Assembly: GCA_965208385.1 (NCBI GenBank)
Contig: CBDBOO010000008.1
Location: forward strand, 50,872 to 114,871
From: Endozoicomonas sp965208385
GTDB taxonomy: Bacteria > Pseudomonadota > Gammaproteobacteria > Pseudomonadales > Endozoicomonadaceae
Reading direction: 5' to 3'
DNA length: 64,000 nt
Shown: positions 53,677 through 63,186 of the stretch, piece after piece
How the letters are laid out: each line of letters starts with the position of its first letter
Numbering within the stretch: the first letter of the stretch is position 1
The notes under the pieces: model-generated
What the model was told of the DNA's origin: nothing
Databases searched by the model: none
The model's input: the letters and a program-made list of their open reading frames with translations, nothing else
Translations under genes and position numbers: made by a program

Positions 53677-54609
53677 ATGACCAGTATCACCTCTATGAAA
53701 TCGTCGACTATGACCGGATCAGAAAAGTACAATCTCAATAAATTGCAGAAGAAGCTGCGTCGTAACACTGGTCAGGCTATTGAAGACTTCAATATGATCG
53801 AACAGGGCGACCGGATAATGGTATGCCTTTCAGGAGGTAAAGACAGTTATGCCATGCTTGATATCCTCATTGGATTGCAAAAAAGTGCACCCATTAACTT
53901 TGAGCTGATCGCTGTTAACCTTGACCAGAAACAACCCGGATTCCCGGAACATATATTGCCGGAATATCTGGATTCACTGGATGTTCCCTACCATATTGTT
54001 AATCGTGATACCTATTCGGTGGTTAAAGAAAAAATTCCTGAAGGAAAAACCACCTGTGGCCTTTGTTCAAGACTTCGCCGCGGGACACTCTATGCTTTTG
54101 CAGAAGAGATAGGTGCCACCAAGATTGCCCTGGGACACCATAAAGATGATATTGTCGAAACCCTGTTTCTGAATATGTTCTATGGCTCCATATTATCCTC
54201 CATGCCACCAAAACTGCGATCTGACGATGGCCGAAACGTGGTGATACGTCCTCTGGCTTATTGCCGTGAAAGAGATATCGCACACTATGCTGAAATAATG
54301 GAATTCCCCATTATTCCCTGTAATCTCTGCGGTTCACAGGAAAATCTTCAGCGTCAAAACATCAAAGCCATGCTGTCAGACTGGGACTCTCAGTACCCCG
54401 GTCGAGTGGACTCCATTTTTACTGCCATGCAGAAAATATCACCCTCACAAATGGCCGACACCAGTCTATTTGATTTCAAGAATTTGACGGTAGACAGATC
54501 GGGAGAGCGTAAAGCTTATGAGCATGAAGATAACCAGACTGTATTTTCAGGAAATATAAACACCAGTACAAATGATGGCATAGTTCAGGTCATTAATTTC
54601 AAACCCTGA
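53677..54609 (+). CDS. ttcA: tRNA 2-thiocytidine synthetase TtcA
   Basis: A 310-aa PP-loop ATPase that thiolates C32 of tRNAs with the help of an Fe-S cluster. The PP-loop SGGKDSYAM (about 52-60) and the cluster cysteine pair CGLC (about 127-130) plus CNLCGSQ (about 223-229) are present. The start may be ATG 53677 or the internal ATG 53695/53710; family alignment would decide. The C-terminus extends past the usual end with an Asn/Thr-rich tail. Confidence 0.94.
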   Translation: MTSITSMKSSTMTGSEKYNLNKLQKKLRRNTGQAIEDFNMIEQGDRIMVCLSGGKDSYAMLDILIGLQKSAPINFELIAVNLDQKQPGFPEHILPEYLDSLDVPYHIVNRDTYSVVKEKIPEGKTTCGLCSRLRRGTLYAFAEEIGATKIALGHHKDDIVETLFLNMFYGSILSSMPPKLRSDDGRNVVIRPLAYCRERDIAHYAEIMEFPIIPCNLCGSQENLQRQNIKAMLSDWDSQYPGRVDSIFTAMQKISPSQMADTSLFDFKNLTVDRSGERKAYEHEDNQTVFSGNINTSTNDGIVQVINFKP

Positions 54610-54860
54610 TTGATACAAATCTCGACTGATAGCGAGTTATGTCAGTACGGGAACGGATCAAAACAGGGTTCTAAAGACGACTAACCGGTGAACACTGCCT
54701 GCACGCTCAGCATCGAAGTCTGTACAATGTTGAGCCTGCAGCTTGTTCATGGATCTTACCAGAACAACAAACCTGTCAAGATTGATGATTTCAGATTACA
54801 TTCTTGGAAATCAGAACGAGAGAAAAATGGACAGATTAACTGTCAGTCCTTTGATCCATT

Positions 54861-55673
54861 TCAGGGAGTATATTCATTCAACTGCCAGTCATAGTGATAA
54901 CCGAAACGGCCTCGATAGGCTCTCACCTTCTCTTTCAATTTTTCTCTGCCATGCTCCAGCAGTTCTGCTCGAATGCCTTTTCTACCGCCAAAGTCATCGT
55001 CATACCAGTCAAATATTGTAGAAATCACCAGCCGCCCCCTGACCTCATTGACACCCTTCTGCTGGTTTATAAAATGATTTCCAGCCGCTGCTAATTGATG
55101 CTGTATTTTCTCTGAAGTGTAAACTTCAGGCAGCAGATCCGGACACCCAACGCTGGCGCAATTGAGAGTGTAATGGATCTTGGGATCATTCCAGATAGGG
55201 CGTAAAATGCGATGTTCTATATCGTGTAAAGAAATATCCTTACCCGTGATGCTTATCATCTTGTCTTTCCAGGGTCCCATGCGGAACCAACCTTTACCCA
55301 GACGGGTAATGGATTTAACCGGATAGTTCTTCAGAATCAATTCAACGGTCAGAGCGTTGTAGAGGTTAACCCAGTAAGCCAGCTGTTCATTACGATTAAA
55401 TTCCCGGGGATCCAGCTTCGACAAACTATCCAGATAGCCCAGTAAACGCTCATGATCTGCCTTTTTCATATGGGCATAATCAAACAGATACATCTTACGG
55501 GACTCTGAATATTTCAGATATTTATCGATGATCAATTGCCACCCGGCATGATCAACTATAAATTCGCTGGCTGAATTTTCCTTATCCCAATAACCCCAGT
55601 AGTCTTTGCCCGGCGCTCCAAAAACCAGTGAGCTGATAACCAGTAATACAGTGAGCAGCATTCCTTTAAACAT
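54861..55673 (-). CDS. DUF547 domain secreted protein, copy A
   Basis: A 270-aa protein with a signal peptide (hydrophobic about 5-18, VFGAPG) and a DUF547 domain: YWVNLYNALTVELIL (about 100-114), ITGKDISLHDIEHRILRP, and YTLNCASVGCPDL (about 170-182) with conserved Cys residues. The family is widespread, exported, and of unknown biochemical function. It lies next to a paralogue (55742-56542) sharing the same order of motifs. Confidence 0.85.
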   Translation of the reverse strand: MFKGMLLTVLLVISSLVFGAPGKDYWGYWDKENSASEFIVDHAGWQLIIDKYLKYSESRKMYLFDYAHMKKADHERLLGYLDSLSKLDPREFNRNEQLAYWVNLYNALTVELILKNYPVKSITRLGKGWFRMGPWKDKMISITGKDISLHDIEHRILRPIWNDPKIHYTLNCASVGCPDLLPEVYTSEKIQHQLAAAGNHFINQQKGVNEVRGRLVISTIFDWYDDDFGGRKGIRAELLEHGREKLKEKVRAYRGRFGYHYDWQLNEYTP

Positions 55674-55741
55674 GGATCAGGTTCCGTTAGCATCCCATTC
55701 AGGCTAAATCGGCCATTTCACCATTGCCTTGACCGCGATCC

Positions 55742-56542
55742 TTACCGAGACACTTTATTCAGATCCCAGTCATAACGGAATTCTATCTCTCCAGAGAATT
55801 TCATTAACTTTTGTGATTGCACTGTATCTGAGTACTTTTGTAAATGCCGTATGATGGCACTGCGATCACCAAAATCTACGCCATACCATTGATAGATTTG
55901 TGACAGAATCAATTGATTCCCGTTCCAGCGTACTGCTTTTTCCTGTCGGATAAACCGCTGGGTAAGTCGTTCTAACTGATCGTCGGTGTTGGTGGCAGTA
56001 AACACGCTAACCGCCAGATCAGGACAGCCCATACTGGCACAGTTCACAGCATAATGAATTCGATGATCCTGCCAGAGCGGCCTGAGAATACGATGTTCTA
56101 TATCATTGAGCGTCAGAGACTGCCCTGCAATACTGATAATATCCTGACCCCAGGGACCAAAACTGTACCAGGGACCAATTTTAGTAATAGAGCTAACGGG
56201 GTAATGCTCAAGAATCAGATTGACTGTCAGTGCATTATAGAGATTAATCCAATAAGCCTTTTGCTCTGCTTTACCATAACGCCGGGGATCTGTTTCTGAC
56301 AGCTTTGCCAAATACGCACTGAGCTTAACCCGGTCATCCTTGATGACCCCCGCATAGTCGAACTCGTTTCCCTTTGGTTTCTCAACCAGGTAAGCATCCA
56401 GGATTTCCTGCCAGAGTGTATGATCAACTTTTGCAACAGAATCCGGATTACTCTTATCCCATACAGACCAATATTCACTGGCTGGCGCAGCAAACAGAGG
56501 ACCAGAAAAAATAACAATCAAACACAAGACAACTCTATTCAT
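55742..56542 (-). CDS. DUF547 domain secreted protein, copy B
   Basis: A 266-aa paralogue of the neighbouring gene. The signal peptide ends GPLFAAPA (about residue 19). The domain contains YWINLYNALTVNLIL, LTLNDIEHRILRPLW and YAVNCASMGCPDLAV. The two proteins share a similar start after processing (YW..WDK) and C-terminus (YDWDLN/YDWQLN), so they arose by tandem duplication. They form a probable operon, B upstream of A, 68 bp apart, behind the bax-like gene. Confidence 0.85.
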   Translation of the reverse strand: MNRVVLCLIVIFSGPLFAAPASEYWSVWDKSNPDSVAKVDHTLWQEILDAYLVEKPKGNEFDYAGVIKDDRVKLSAYLAKLSETDPRRYGKAEQKAYWINLYNALTVNLILEHYPVSSITKIGPWYSFGPWGQDIISIAGQSLTLNDIEHRILRPLWQDHRIHYAVNCASMGCPDLAVSVFTATNTDDQLERLTQRFIRQEKAVRWNGNQLILSQIYQWYGVDFGDRSAIIRHLQKYSDTVQSQKLMKFSGEIEFRYDWDLNKVSR

Positions 56543-56569
56543 GGCGAAACTCCTTTCACCTCAATACGA

Positions 56570-57406
56570 TCAGCTATCCGACTTGGTTTCACTAACCGGT
56601 TCCGGGCTCAGATCGTATTTAATCAAATCATTACTGGCTATCATGGATACCAGCTCTTCCACGTAATCAATGCCCCTGATTGAATAACCGTATAAACCCT
56701 GTGCCAGAACCGGGCCGGTAATTTTCTGGCCTGTACTGCGCCGACTCTGACGCAGCTCCCGCAAACTCTGGTACTGAATATTGGTATTCAGATTGTGCAT
56801 ATAGGAGCGTACCGATTCAGCCACATCATCAAACTTCTGGACTTCATAAGTTTTTCCCTCAGGGCGTGCTCCGGGCACAATTCCACAACCCTTGGAAAAA
56901 CACCATTGGCCAAAGAAATTATTACCCTGCAGAGCAAATCGGGAGGTTCCCCAGGCCGATTCATTAGCGGACTGAACCAGAGCAAGGGAGGGCGGAATAA
57001 AATCCACCCGTATCAGTAACTCAGAAAAAAAACTTTCACTGATTTCATCGAAATTTTTCATTCGATAACGATCGCCCAGTTCCAACAGCCACAGCCGTTC
57101 TGATTCACTGGTCTGAAGATTATTCTGTGCATGGATAATGCGTGCCCTGAGAGCAAGTATTCGCTCATTCTCCTGCTCTATCATAGGCATCATAAAACCA
57201 AAAAAGGCTTCCTTCTTGGCACGAACATCGGCATAGATTGAAAAATCCGGTATAAAACTGCTGATGAGTTCATCATCTGAAACAATTTCCTGGACAACAA
57301 CCGGATTCACCGAAGGTGTAACCTGTTTCTGGTATTGGACCCAGCCCGAAGAGAGGGCTATAACAACAAGAGCAGAAAGCATGAAAATATCTGTACGCTG
57401 AAGCAT
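56570..57406 (-). CDS. Bax-like glucosaminidase domain protein
   Basis: A 278-aa protein with an N-terminal signal anchor (about 8-22) and a glucosaminidase domain of the Bax/FlgJ type. SLALVQSANESAWGTSRFALQGNNFFGQWC (about 153-182) contains the catalytic Glu in NESAWG. It probably cuts peptidoglycan glycans in the periplasm. It starts the three-gene minus-strand run with the DUF547 pair, 27 bp upstream of copy B. Confidence 0.85.
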   Translation of the reverse strand: MLQRTDIFMLSALVVIALSSGWVQYQKQVTPSVNPVVVQEIVSDDELISSFIPDFSIYADVRAKKEAFFGFMMPMIEQENERILALRARIIHAQNNLQTSESERLWLLELGDRYRMKNFDEISESFFSELLIRVDFIPPSLALVQSANESAWGTSRFALQGNNFFGQWCFSKGCGIVPGARPEGKTYEVQKFDDVAESVRSYMHNLNTNIQYQSLRELRQSRRSTGQKITGPVLAQGLYGYSIRGIDYVEELVSMIASNDLIKYDLSPEPVSETKSDS

Positions 57407-57698
57407 AAAATTACTCAGTCAATTATACGTTCTACAGCAATTACCGCTGTTTTTTTATGAACCCCTGCTGCAATCCGTATGACCTGCTTAACATTATGAA
57501 CAGTAAGGCCTTTACAAACCGACCAAAATAAAGCAACACTAGCGATGCGGCTTAAGGCGGTACTGGATAAGGTTCATCCTTTCAGATAGCCAATAATAAC
57601 AAATGATCACCGCAGGTTTGTATCTGTATTTCCTATGATTAAGTCAGTAATCCTGACTCATCCATCACAGATACAGCCAATACCATGGAGTATTAACC

Positions 57699-58310
57699 AT
57701 GATTCTCAGCCATTTCTGGGGTTTAATCACCGAACCGGATTCAGAATGGTCAAACATTCGCAACACACCTTCAGGGTTGTTACAACTCTACCTTGGCCAG
57801 ATTATATGGTTGGCGGCCCTGCCGGCACTGTGTACTTATATTGGTACCACCAGGATTGGCTGGAGCCTTCCCGGCAGCGACCATATTGTAAGACTAACGT
57901 CTGAAAGTGCAACTGCTATGGCATTACTGGCCTGGCTGGCTATTATTGTCGGCGTTGCTACCATGGGCTGGTTTATCCATTGGATGAGTGGCAACTTTGG
58001 TAGTAATCCAACCCTCGCCGATTGCAACGCATTCAGCGGGTATATTGCTTTCCCTCTGTTCGTTGCCGGAATTTGTGGGCTCTACCCTTCCATCTGGCTG
58101 ACAATCTGTGCAGGTACTATAGGAGCTGCTGCTTCCGCCTATATGTTATTTAAAGGCCTGCCTGTGTTTATGAAAATACCGCCGGAACGAGCCTTTATTT
58201 ATGCCAACTCCATTCTGTGTATTGGATTGGTAGTTCTGGTTTCCATGATGATTACCACGGTTATCTTCTGGGGAATGGGCATTGGTCCTGAATACGTTCA
58301 GGTACTTTAA
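57699..58310 (+). CDS. Yip1 family membrane protein (DUF1282)
   Basis: A 203-aa inner-membrane protein with five hydrophobic helices. The N-terminus HFWGLITEPDSEWSNIRN is diagnostic for the bacterial Yip1/DUF1282 group, and PLFVAGICGLYPSIW lies mid-protein. The function is unknown. A strong terminator follows. The 292-bp gap upstream holds nothing recognisable. Confidence 0.82.
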   Translation: MILSHFWGLITEPDSEWSNIRNTPSGLLQLYLGQIIWLAALPALCTYIGTTRIGWSLPGSDHIVRLTSESATAMALLAWLAIIVGVATMGWFIHWMSGNFGSNPTLADCNAFSGYIAFPLFVAGICGLYPSIWLTICAGTIGAAASAYMLFKGLPVFMKIPPERAFIYANSILCIGLVVLVSMMITTVIFWGMGIGPEYVQVL

Positions 58311-58335
58311 AAAATCGATTTACCTGCTTTTCTGA

Positions 58336-58372
58336 AAAGGAATGATCATCTATTCTAGGCGATCATTCCTTT
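58336..58372. terminator. Terminator of the Yip1-family gene
   Basis: AAAGGAATGATC (58336-58347) and GATCATTCCTTT (58361-58372) form a perfect 12-bp stem with a 13-nt loop and a T-run. Confidence 0.78.
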
Positions 58373-58397
58373 ATCATACCGCTATCATAACTGCCCC

Positions 58398-58913
58398 ATG
58401 AATGTGACTGACGACCTCAGACTGATTGAACATCGAATTATTGAGCTGTACTGCCAGGCTGAACGCCATCTGCTACAGCGATTTAAACGACCACGGATTT
58501 TATTAAACCTGAAAGGGGAAAGTGCCGGACAGGCCTGGCCCGAAAAAAAACTGTTGCGATTTAATCCGGTTCTTCTGAGAGAAAATAAAGTCCATTTCCT
58601 GGAACAGACCGTAGCCCATGAGGTCGCTCATCTACTGGCCCATGAGCTCTTTGGTTCCAGGATCAGAGCTCATGGGAAAGAGTGGCAATCTATTATGATC
58701 AGGGTATTTGGATTGTCCGCTGATCGTTGTCACAGTTACGATACCGCCCGCTCAGCAAGGCGATCCTTTATTTATTCCTGTCAGTGCTCTGATCGAACTA
58801 CTGCACTGAGTACAACCCGGCATAACCGTGCATCGAAAGGAATTGTTTATCTCTGTACCACCTGTCGAAGTCCTCTGGAATTTGTTGAGAAAATTCAGAC
58901 AACTTCTTCATAA
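58398..58913 (+). CDS. sprT: SprT-family zinc metalloprotease-like protein
   Basis: A 171-aa protein with the metalloprotease motif HEVAHLLAHELFG (about 74-86; HEVAH zinc site) and a C-terminal Cys-rich segment (YSCQCS...YLCTTCRSPL) typical of SprT zinc ribbons. Related eukaryotic Spartan proteases digest DNA-protein crosslinks; the bacterial role is unproven. It ends convergently with recQ, overlapping it by 19 bp. Confidence 0.88.
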   Translation: MNVTDDLRLIEHRIIELYCQAERHLLQRFKRPRILLNLKGESAGQAWPEKKLLRFNPVLLRENKVHFLEQTVAHEVAHLLAHELFGSRIRAHGKEWQSIMIRVFGLSADRCHSYDTARSARRSFIYSCQCSDRTTALSTTRHNRASKGIVYLCTTCRSPLEFVEKIQTTSS

Positions 58914-60700
58914 CTTTTCAATAGCCCAAGAAAAGCCTCACCATAGTTCTCAAGCTTGTGCTGACCAATTCCACTGATTTGAGATAATTCCAATGTACTG
59001 GAAGGACGGCCATGGAGAATTTCCATCAAGGTCTTGTCACTGACAATAACATACGCCGGTACATCCTGAGCTTCAGCTAGATCTCTGCGAAGTGTACGCA
59101 ACCTTTCCCAGAGATCGTTATCAGCCTCGGAAACCACTAATCTGCCTTTTTCTTTATAAGCGTGAACCTGCTCGTAGCGATCCCGTCTCAGCATGATGGT
59201 CTCATTCCCTTTCAGTAATGCTCTGCATTCACTGTTCAGTGTCAACACACCATGCCCTTCCAGATCCACATTAACATAGCTGCGCGCCACTAATTGTCGA
59301 AAAACAGAGCGCCAGGCTGTTTGATCCAGCTCTTTACCTATCCCGAAAGTACTGATCCGATTGTGACCAAACCGTTTTACTTTCTCTGTTTCCTTGCCTC
59401 TAAGCACATCCACCAGATGCGTCACACCAAAGCTCTGACCAGTGCGATAAATACACGACAGGGCCTTTCTGGCCACTTCGGTGCCTTCCCAGGTCTCAGC
59501 AGGCTCAAGACATAAATCACAATGGCCGCAGGGCTCATCCAGAACCTCATCAAAATAATTCAACAAAACCTGACGACGACAGACTGTGACTTCACACAGA
59601 GCCAGCATGGCTTCCAGTTTCTGCCGTTCAATTTGCTGAATCTGTGCGCTGGCGCTGGAACGGGATTGCAATTGACGAACCAGAACCACATCCTGCAGAC
59701 CATAAACCATCCATGCTGTAGCCGGTAAACCATCCCGACCAGCCCTGCCGGTTTCCTGATAATAAGCTTCAATACTTCTGGGCAGATCCAGATGAGCAAC
59801 AAAACGGACATCCGGTTTATCGATGCCCATGCCAAAGGCAATGGTCGCCACAATAATCATGCCTTCTTCAGTGATAAATCGATGCTGATTGGCCTTACGC
59901 ACTTCGGCTGATAAACCTGCATGGTAGGGTAAAGCATTTATTCCCTGCTGATTCAGCCACTGTGCTGTTTGCTCTACCTTTTTTCTGGAAAGGCAATAGA
60001 CAATGCCTGAATCACCCTGATGTTCTTTCCTCTGGAAATTGATGAGTTGCTGTTTTGCCTGTTTCTTTTGACTGATCCGGTAAAAGATGTTTGGACGGTT
60101 AAAGCTGTCCACAAACACCTTTGCCCGGGATAAACCCAATCGCTCAATAATCTCCTGCCGGGTTCGTTTGTCTGCAGTAGCCGTTAAGGCAATTCGCGGA
60201 ACTTCAGGGTAACGTTCATGAAGCCTGGACAATTGTAAATATTCCGGCCGAAAATCATGCCCCCATTGGGAAACGCAATGAGCTTCATCAATGGCAAACA
60301 GCGCAATTTGAATCTGCCCCAGCAATCGCTGCATGGATTCGGTCATCAGCCGTTCCGGTGCAACATAGAGTAAATCGACATCACCTCTGTGCAGATCCTG
60401 TTCAATCTGCATCCGTTCCTCAACACCAGCACCTGAGTGCAGACATTCAGCTCTGACACCCAGCTGCTTCAGACTATTGATCTGATCTTCCATCAACGCA
60501 ATAAGAGGGGATACGACAACTGCCGTGCCAGCACGGATCAGCCCTGGAATCTGATAACAGAGTGACTTGCCACCACCGGTTGGCATTAGCACCATCGCAT
60601 CCTTCGATGAGATAACTTCTTCTATCACCTCTCGCTGAAAACCACGAAATGAATCATAACCAAAAGTCTTGTTGAGAATATTCAGCGCAGGATCAGACAT
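58895..60700 (-). CDS. recQ: ATP-dependent DNA helicase RecQ
   Basis: A 601-aa superfamily 2 helicase of DNA repair and recombination. Walker A is MPTGGGKSLCYQ (about 39-50), with DEAH in FAIDEAHCVSQWGHDF (about 137-152) and motif VI YQETGRAGRDG. Then come the zinc-binding cysteines (CRRQVLLNYF, CGHCDLC), winged helix and HRDC domain (about 520-600). Length is typical. It is a single gene with its start at 60700. Confidence 0.96.
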   Translation of the reverse strand: MSDPALNILNKTFGYDSFRGFQREVIEEVISSKDAMVLMPTGGGKSLCYQIPGLIRAGTAVVVSPLIALMEDQINSLKQLGVRAECLHSGAGVEERMQIEQDLHRGDVDLLYVAPERLMTESMQRLLGQIQIALFAIDEAHCVSQWGHDFRPEYLQLSRLHERYPEVPRIALTATADKRTRQEIIERLGLSRAKVFVDSFNRPNIFYRISQKKQAKQQLINFQRKEHQGDSGIVYCLSRKKVEQTAQWLNQQGINALPYHAGLSAEVRKANQHRFITEEGMIIVATIAFGMGIDKPDVRFVAHLDLPRSIEAYYQETGRAGRDGLPATAWMVYGLQDVVLVRQLQSRSSASAQIQQIERQKLEAMLALCEVTVCRRQVLLNYFDEVLDEPCGHCDLCLEPAETWEGTEVARKALSCIYRTGQSFGVTHLVDVLRGKETEKVKRFGHNRISTFGIGKELDQTAWRSVFRQLVARSYVNVDLEGHGVLTLNSECRALLKGNETIMLRRDRYEQVHAYKEKGRLVVSEADNDLWERLRTLRRDLAEAQDVPAYVIVSDKTLMEILHGRPSSTLELSQISGIGQHKLENYGEAFLGLLKSYEEVV

Positions 60701-60827
60701 TAATGACCATTAACAGAAATTTAAATGAAGGAAGATAACATACCCCAGGTGATTTTCTTTGCAACTGCTGTTTCACAGTGAACACACCCAGAGTAAAATA
60801 GACATTGTCATTTCAGGATTTCTCTCC

Positions 60828-61403
60828 ATGCAAAACACACGCTCGACCCTTGATGCACTGCTTGAGCAGAATGCAGTTGACGATGGCACTCTGGATTTTC
60901 ACGGTGTTCATGGTTTTTTATCGGCTCTGGCTATTCGTCCGGCAGAGATGACTGAAATAGAACGCAACGAATGTATATTCGATGGTACAGCGAAGTTATC
61001 CCCGGATACAGCAGCCACACTCAATCAGGCTTTGAATGCCATTAAGATTGATATTGATCGCGCTTTCAATGATGAAGATGGCTTTACGCTGTCTTGCGAA
61101 TCGGATCTTGATAACCCTGACGACGACGAACTGGCCAACTGGTGTACCGGATTTATGGTGGCGCACCTGTTCAATGAAGACGCCTGGTTTGAAAGTAATG
61201 AGCAGGAAGTTTGTGAACTGCTTCTCCCCATCATGCTGGCTTCCGGGCTTTTTGATGATGAAGAAGAATTCAGGGAAATTCGTAAAGACCAATCTCTGAC
61301 CGAAGACATGTGCAGCCAGATACCCGAAGTATTAATGGAACTCTATCTGATGTTTAACTCACCGGAAGAAAAAAAGGCAGCCCAGACCTCTCATCGCAGA
61401 TAA
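60828..61403 (+). CDS. UPF0149 (YgfB/YecA) family protein
   Basis: A 191-aa acidic protein of UPF0149. LDFHGVHGFLSALAIRP (about 24-40), NWCTGFMVAHLF (about 105-116) and a C-terminal acidic helical region fit the family. The role is largely unknown. The frame opens at 60759, but ATG 60828 (MQNTRSTLDALL) matches family starts. Confidence 0.85.
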   Translation: MQNTRSTLDALLEQNAVDDGTLDFHGVHGFLSALAIRPAEMTEIERNECIFDGTAKLSPDTAATLNQALNAIKIDIDRAFNDEDGFTLSCESDLDNPDDDELANWCTGFMVAHLFNEDAWFESNEQEVCELLLPIMLASGLFDDEEEFREIRKDQSLTEDMCSQIPEVLMELYLMFNSPEEKKAAQTSHRR

Positions 61404-61428
61404 GTAGAGTGAGACCAGTAGACAATAA

Positions 61429-61466
61429 CTCTCAATAGCTCCGGGAATTCACGGAGCTATTGAGAG
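61429..61466. terminator. 15-bp inverted repeat terminator with adjacent tandem repeat
   Basis: CTCTCAATAGCTCCG (61429-61443) and CGGAGCTATTGAGAG (61452-61466) pair perfectly around 8 nt, between convergent genes. The right arm is then repeated: GGAGCTATTGAGA at 61453-61465 and 61466-61478. A second arm competing for the same partner results. Confidence 0.7.
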
Positions 61467-61527
61467 GAGCTATTGAGAGGAGCGAATACAGAAATCAACT
61501 CGCACCTTCAAGCACCACAGATAGAAA

Positions 61528-62949
61528 CTATTGCTGCGCCACCATGGTTGATTCAGGAGTGTCTGCCGAGTAACGTACAGCACCTTCTTCCTGCACCCAG
61601 ACTTCCACCCTGCGATCCCGAATCAAACGGGATACGGTGACTTCCAGCTGCCGATCGATTTTAGGTTCATAACCCAGGATTTCAATTTTCTTTCTGGAAA
61701 CGCCGTTTCTGATCAGCTGACGTTTAACTACATCAGCCCGGAGTTTAGACAGTAATTTAGAGAAACTGGAATCATCATTTGTTTCAGAAAAACCAATCAG
61801 CCTTACTTTTCTGGAACCTTCATTAATAAACCGAACCAGTCTCTGAATATCCATCTTCGCCTTATTATCCAATTTGGCCTTGCCCTGATCAAAGCGAAAA
61901 TTAACAGAAGCGCGATCAAATGAATGGATCATATTCTGGTAAGTCATTGGCATTGCACTCTGGTCAGAATCCCTCAAGGCAATATGCTGAGAGACATAAC
62001 CCACATGGGTCACTGCATTCTGACCCTGATCACTAACGGCAAATTCAACAAACTCACGGGCATCAGCATTTTCTGAATTCTCTGGAAGGTACATATATAA
62101 CCGACGGCTCAGTACATAGTCTTCCGTAGACACGTTGATCAATTTCGGAGCCAGAGCTTTGCCTGACGCATCCGACACCATTAACGGCTTGGCACCGCCA
62201 ATGGTATTCAGACTGACGAAACCGATGCCCCCTTCATTCTTCAGGACTTCTCCAGACAACTCGGCATTAGATTCAAACCGATGGGCCTCAGATGACAATG
62301 TGTATTTTTTTGCCAGAACCAGATTTTTAAATGTGTCCCATGTGCCTGATTGATTATCCCGGGCGAAAATATTGACTATTCTGTCTTCTCCACCTAATTC
62401 TTTCCAATTCCTTATTTCACCGGAAAAGAGTTTTGCAATCTGATCCATTTCAAGATTTTTTATCGGATTTAACGGATTTAACGGATGAACAATAACCGCA
62501 AGACCATCGATTCCAATAACAAACTCAGACTCACTGGAACTGAAATCGCCCAATTTTTGTAATTTGATCTTTTCTTTTTTCTTGATTCTTCTCGACGCTG
62601 CAGCAATATCGCCAACACCTTTGCTTAAAGCCTTGAAGCCGCTGGAAGAACCGTGAGCCGCTACATAAATACTGACCAGTTTTTCCTGCTCAGGCAGATA
62701 ACCGGTAATCCGGCTTTCATTCTCTGCATTTCCGGGATAAACACCCACATTCTTTACTCCCTTGCTCTGCAAAAAGCGCACAGCAAGTTCCGGGCCCAGC
62801 TTGGCACCAACGGTATTGGAACCGTGAATTGAAAAAAGATACTCATCTTCGGCATGAACTGAGCCAGAAAACATCAGGCCGTTGAGAAAAAAAGTAAGAA
62901 CAAAAACAGCCACAAAAAATAACTGGTTGGATTTAAACTGTTTATCCAT
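61528..62949 (-). CDS. PstS-like substrate-binding protein fused to OmpA domain
   Basis: A 473-aa exported protein. The signal peptide (about 9-31, SVHAED) is followed by a phosphate-binding-protein-like domain (about 35-320: HGSNTVGAKL, ARDNQSGTWDTF, GIGFVSL) and a C-terminal OmpA/MotB peptidoglycan-binding domain (about 345-460: VNFRFDQGKAKLDNKAKMDIQ, LIGFSETND, LSKLRADVVKRQL). It may hold a ligand-binding domain near the cell wall. No pst transporter is encoded nearby. ATG 62949 is chosen over an upstream extension to 63060, which lacks a signal. Confidence 0.85.
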   Translation of the reverse strand: MDKQFKSNQLFFVAVFVLTFFLNGLMFSGSVHAEDEYLFSIHGSNTVGAKLGPELAVRFLQSKGVKNVGVYPGNAENESRITGYLPEQEKLVSIYVAAHGSSSGFKALSKGVGDIAAASRRIKKKEKIKLQKLGDFSSSESEFVIGIDGLAVIVHPLNPLNPIKNLEMDQIAKLFSGEIRNWKELGGEDRIVNIFARDNQSGTWDTFKNLVLAKKYTLSSEAHRFESNAELSGEVLKNEGGIGFVSLNTIGGAKPLMVSDASGKALAPKLINVSTEDYVLSRRLYMYLPENSENADAREFVEFAVSDQGQNAVTHVGYVSQHIALRDSDQSAMPMTYQNMIHSFDRASVNFRFDQGKAKLDNKAKMDIQRLVRFINEGSRKVRLIGFSETNDDSSFSKLLSKLRADVVKRQLIRNGVSRKKIEILGYEPKIDRQLEVTVSRLIRDRRVEVWVQEEGAVRYSADTPESTMVAQQ

Positions 62950-63186
62950 AATTTCCGAATCCGGTTCTAACAAAATAATGCAATGCCGAAGATGGCACAT
63001 CAGATTTTTTGAAAAAATACAGCTTATATGTGTCATATTAATGACATAAATATGACACACATATGACAGCAGTATTTCAAAAACAATTGCTGAACTGGCA
63101 TTAAGCCAAACAAATTTTTTGGACCTTGTACATTAGTGAATTATTCTAAAGATTAATTACTACTTTTTTATTACAGGAATATTCTA

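Noticed and set aside
54688..54894. 68-aa plus-strand frame after ttcA
   Set aside because: It overlaps the 3' end of the convergent DUF547 gene and has no supporting features.
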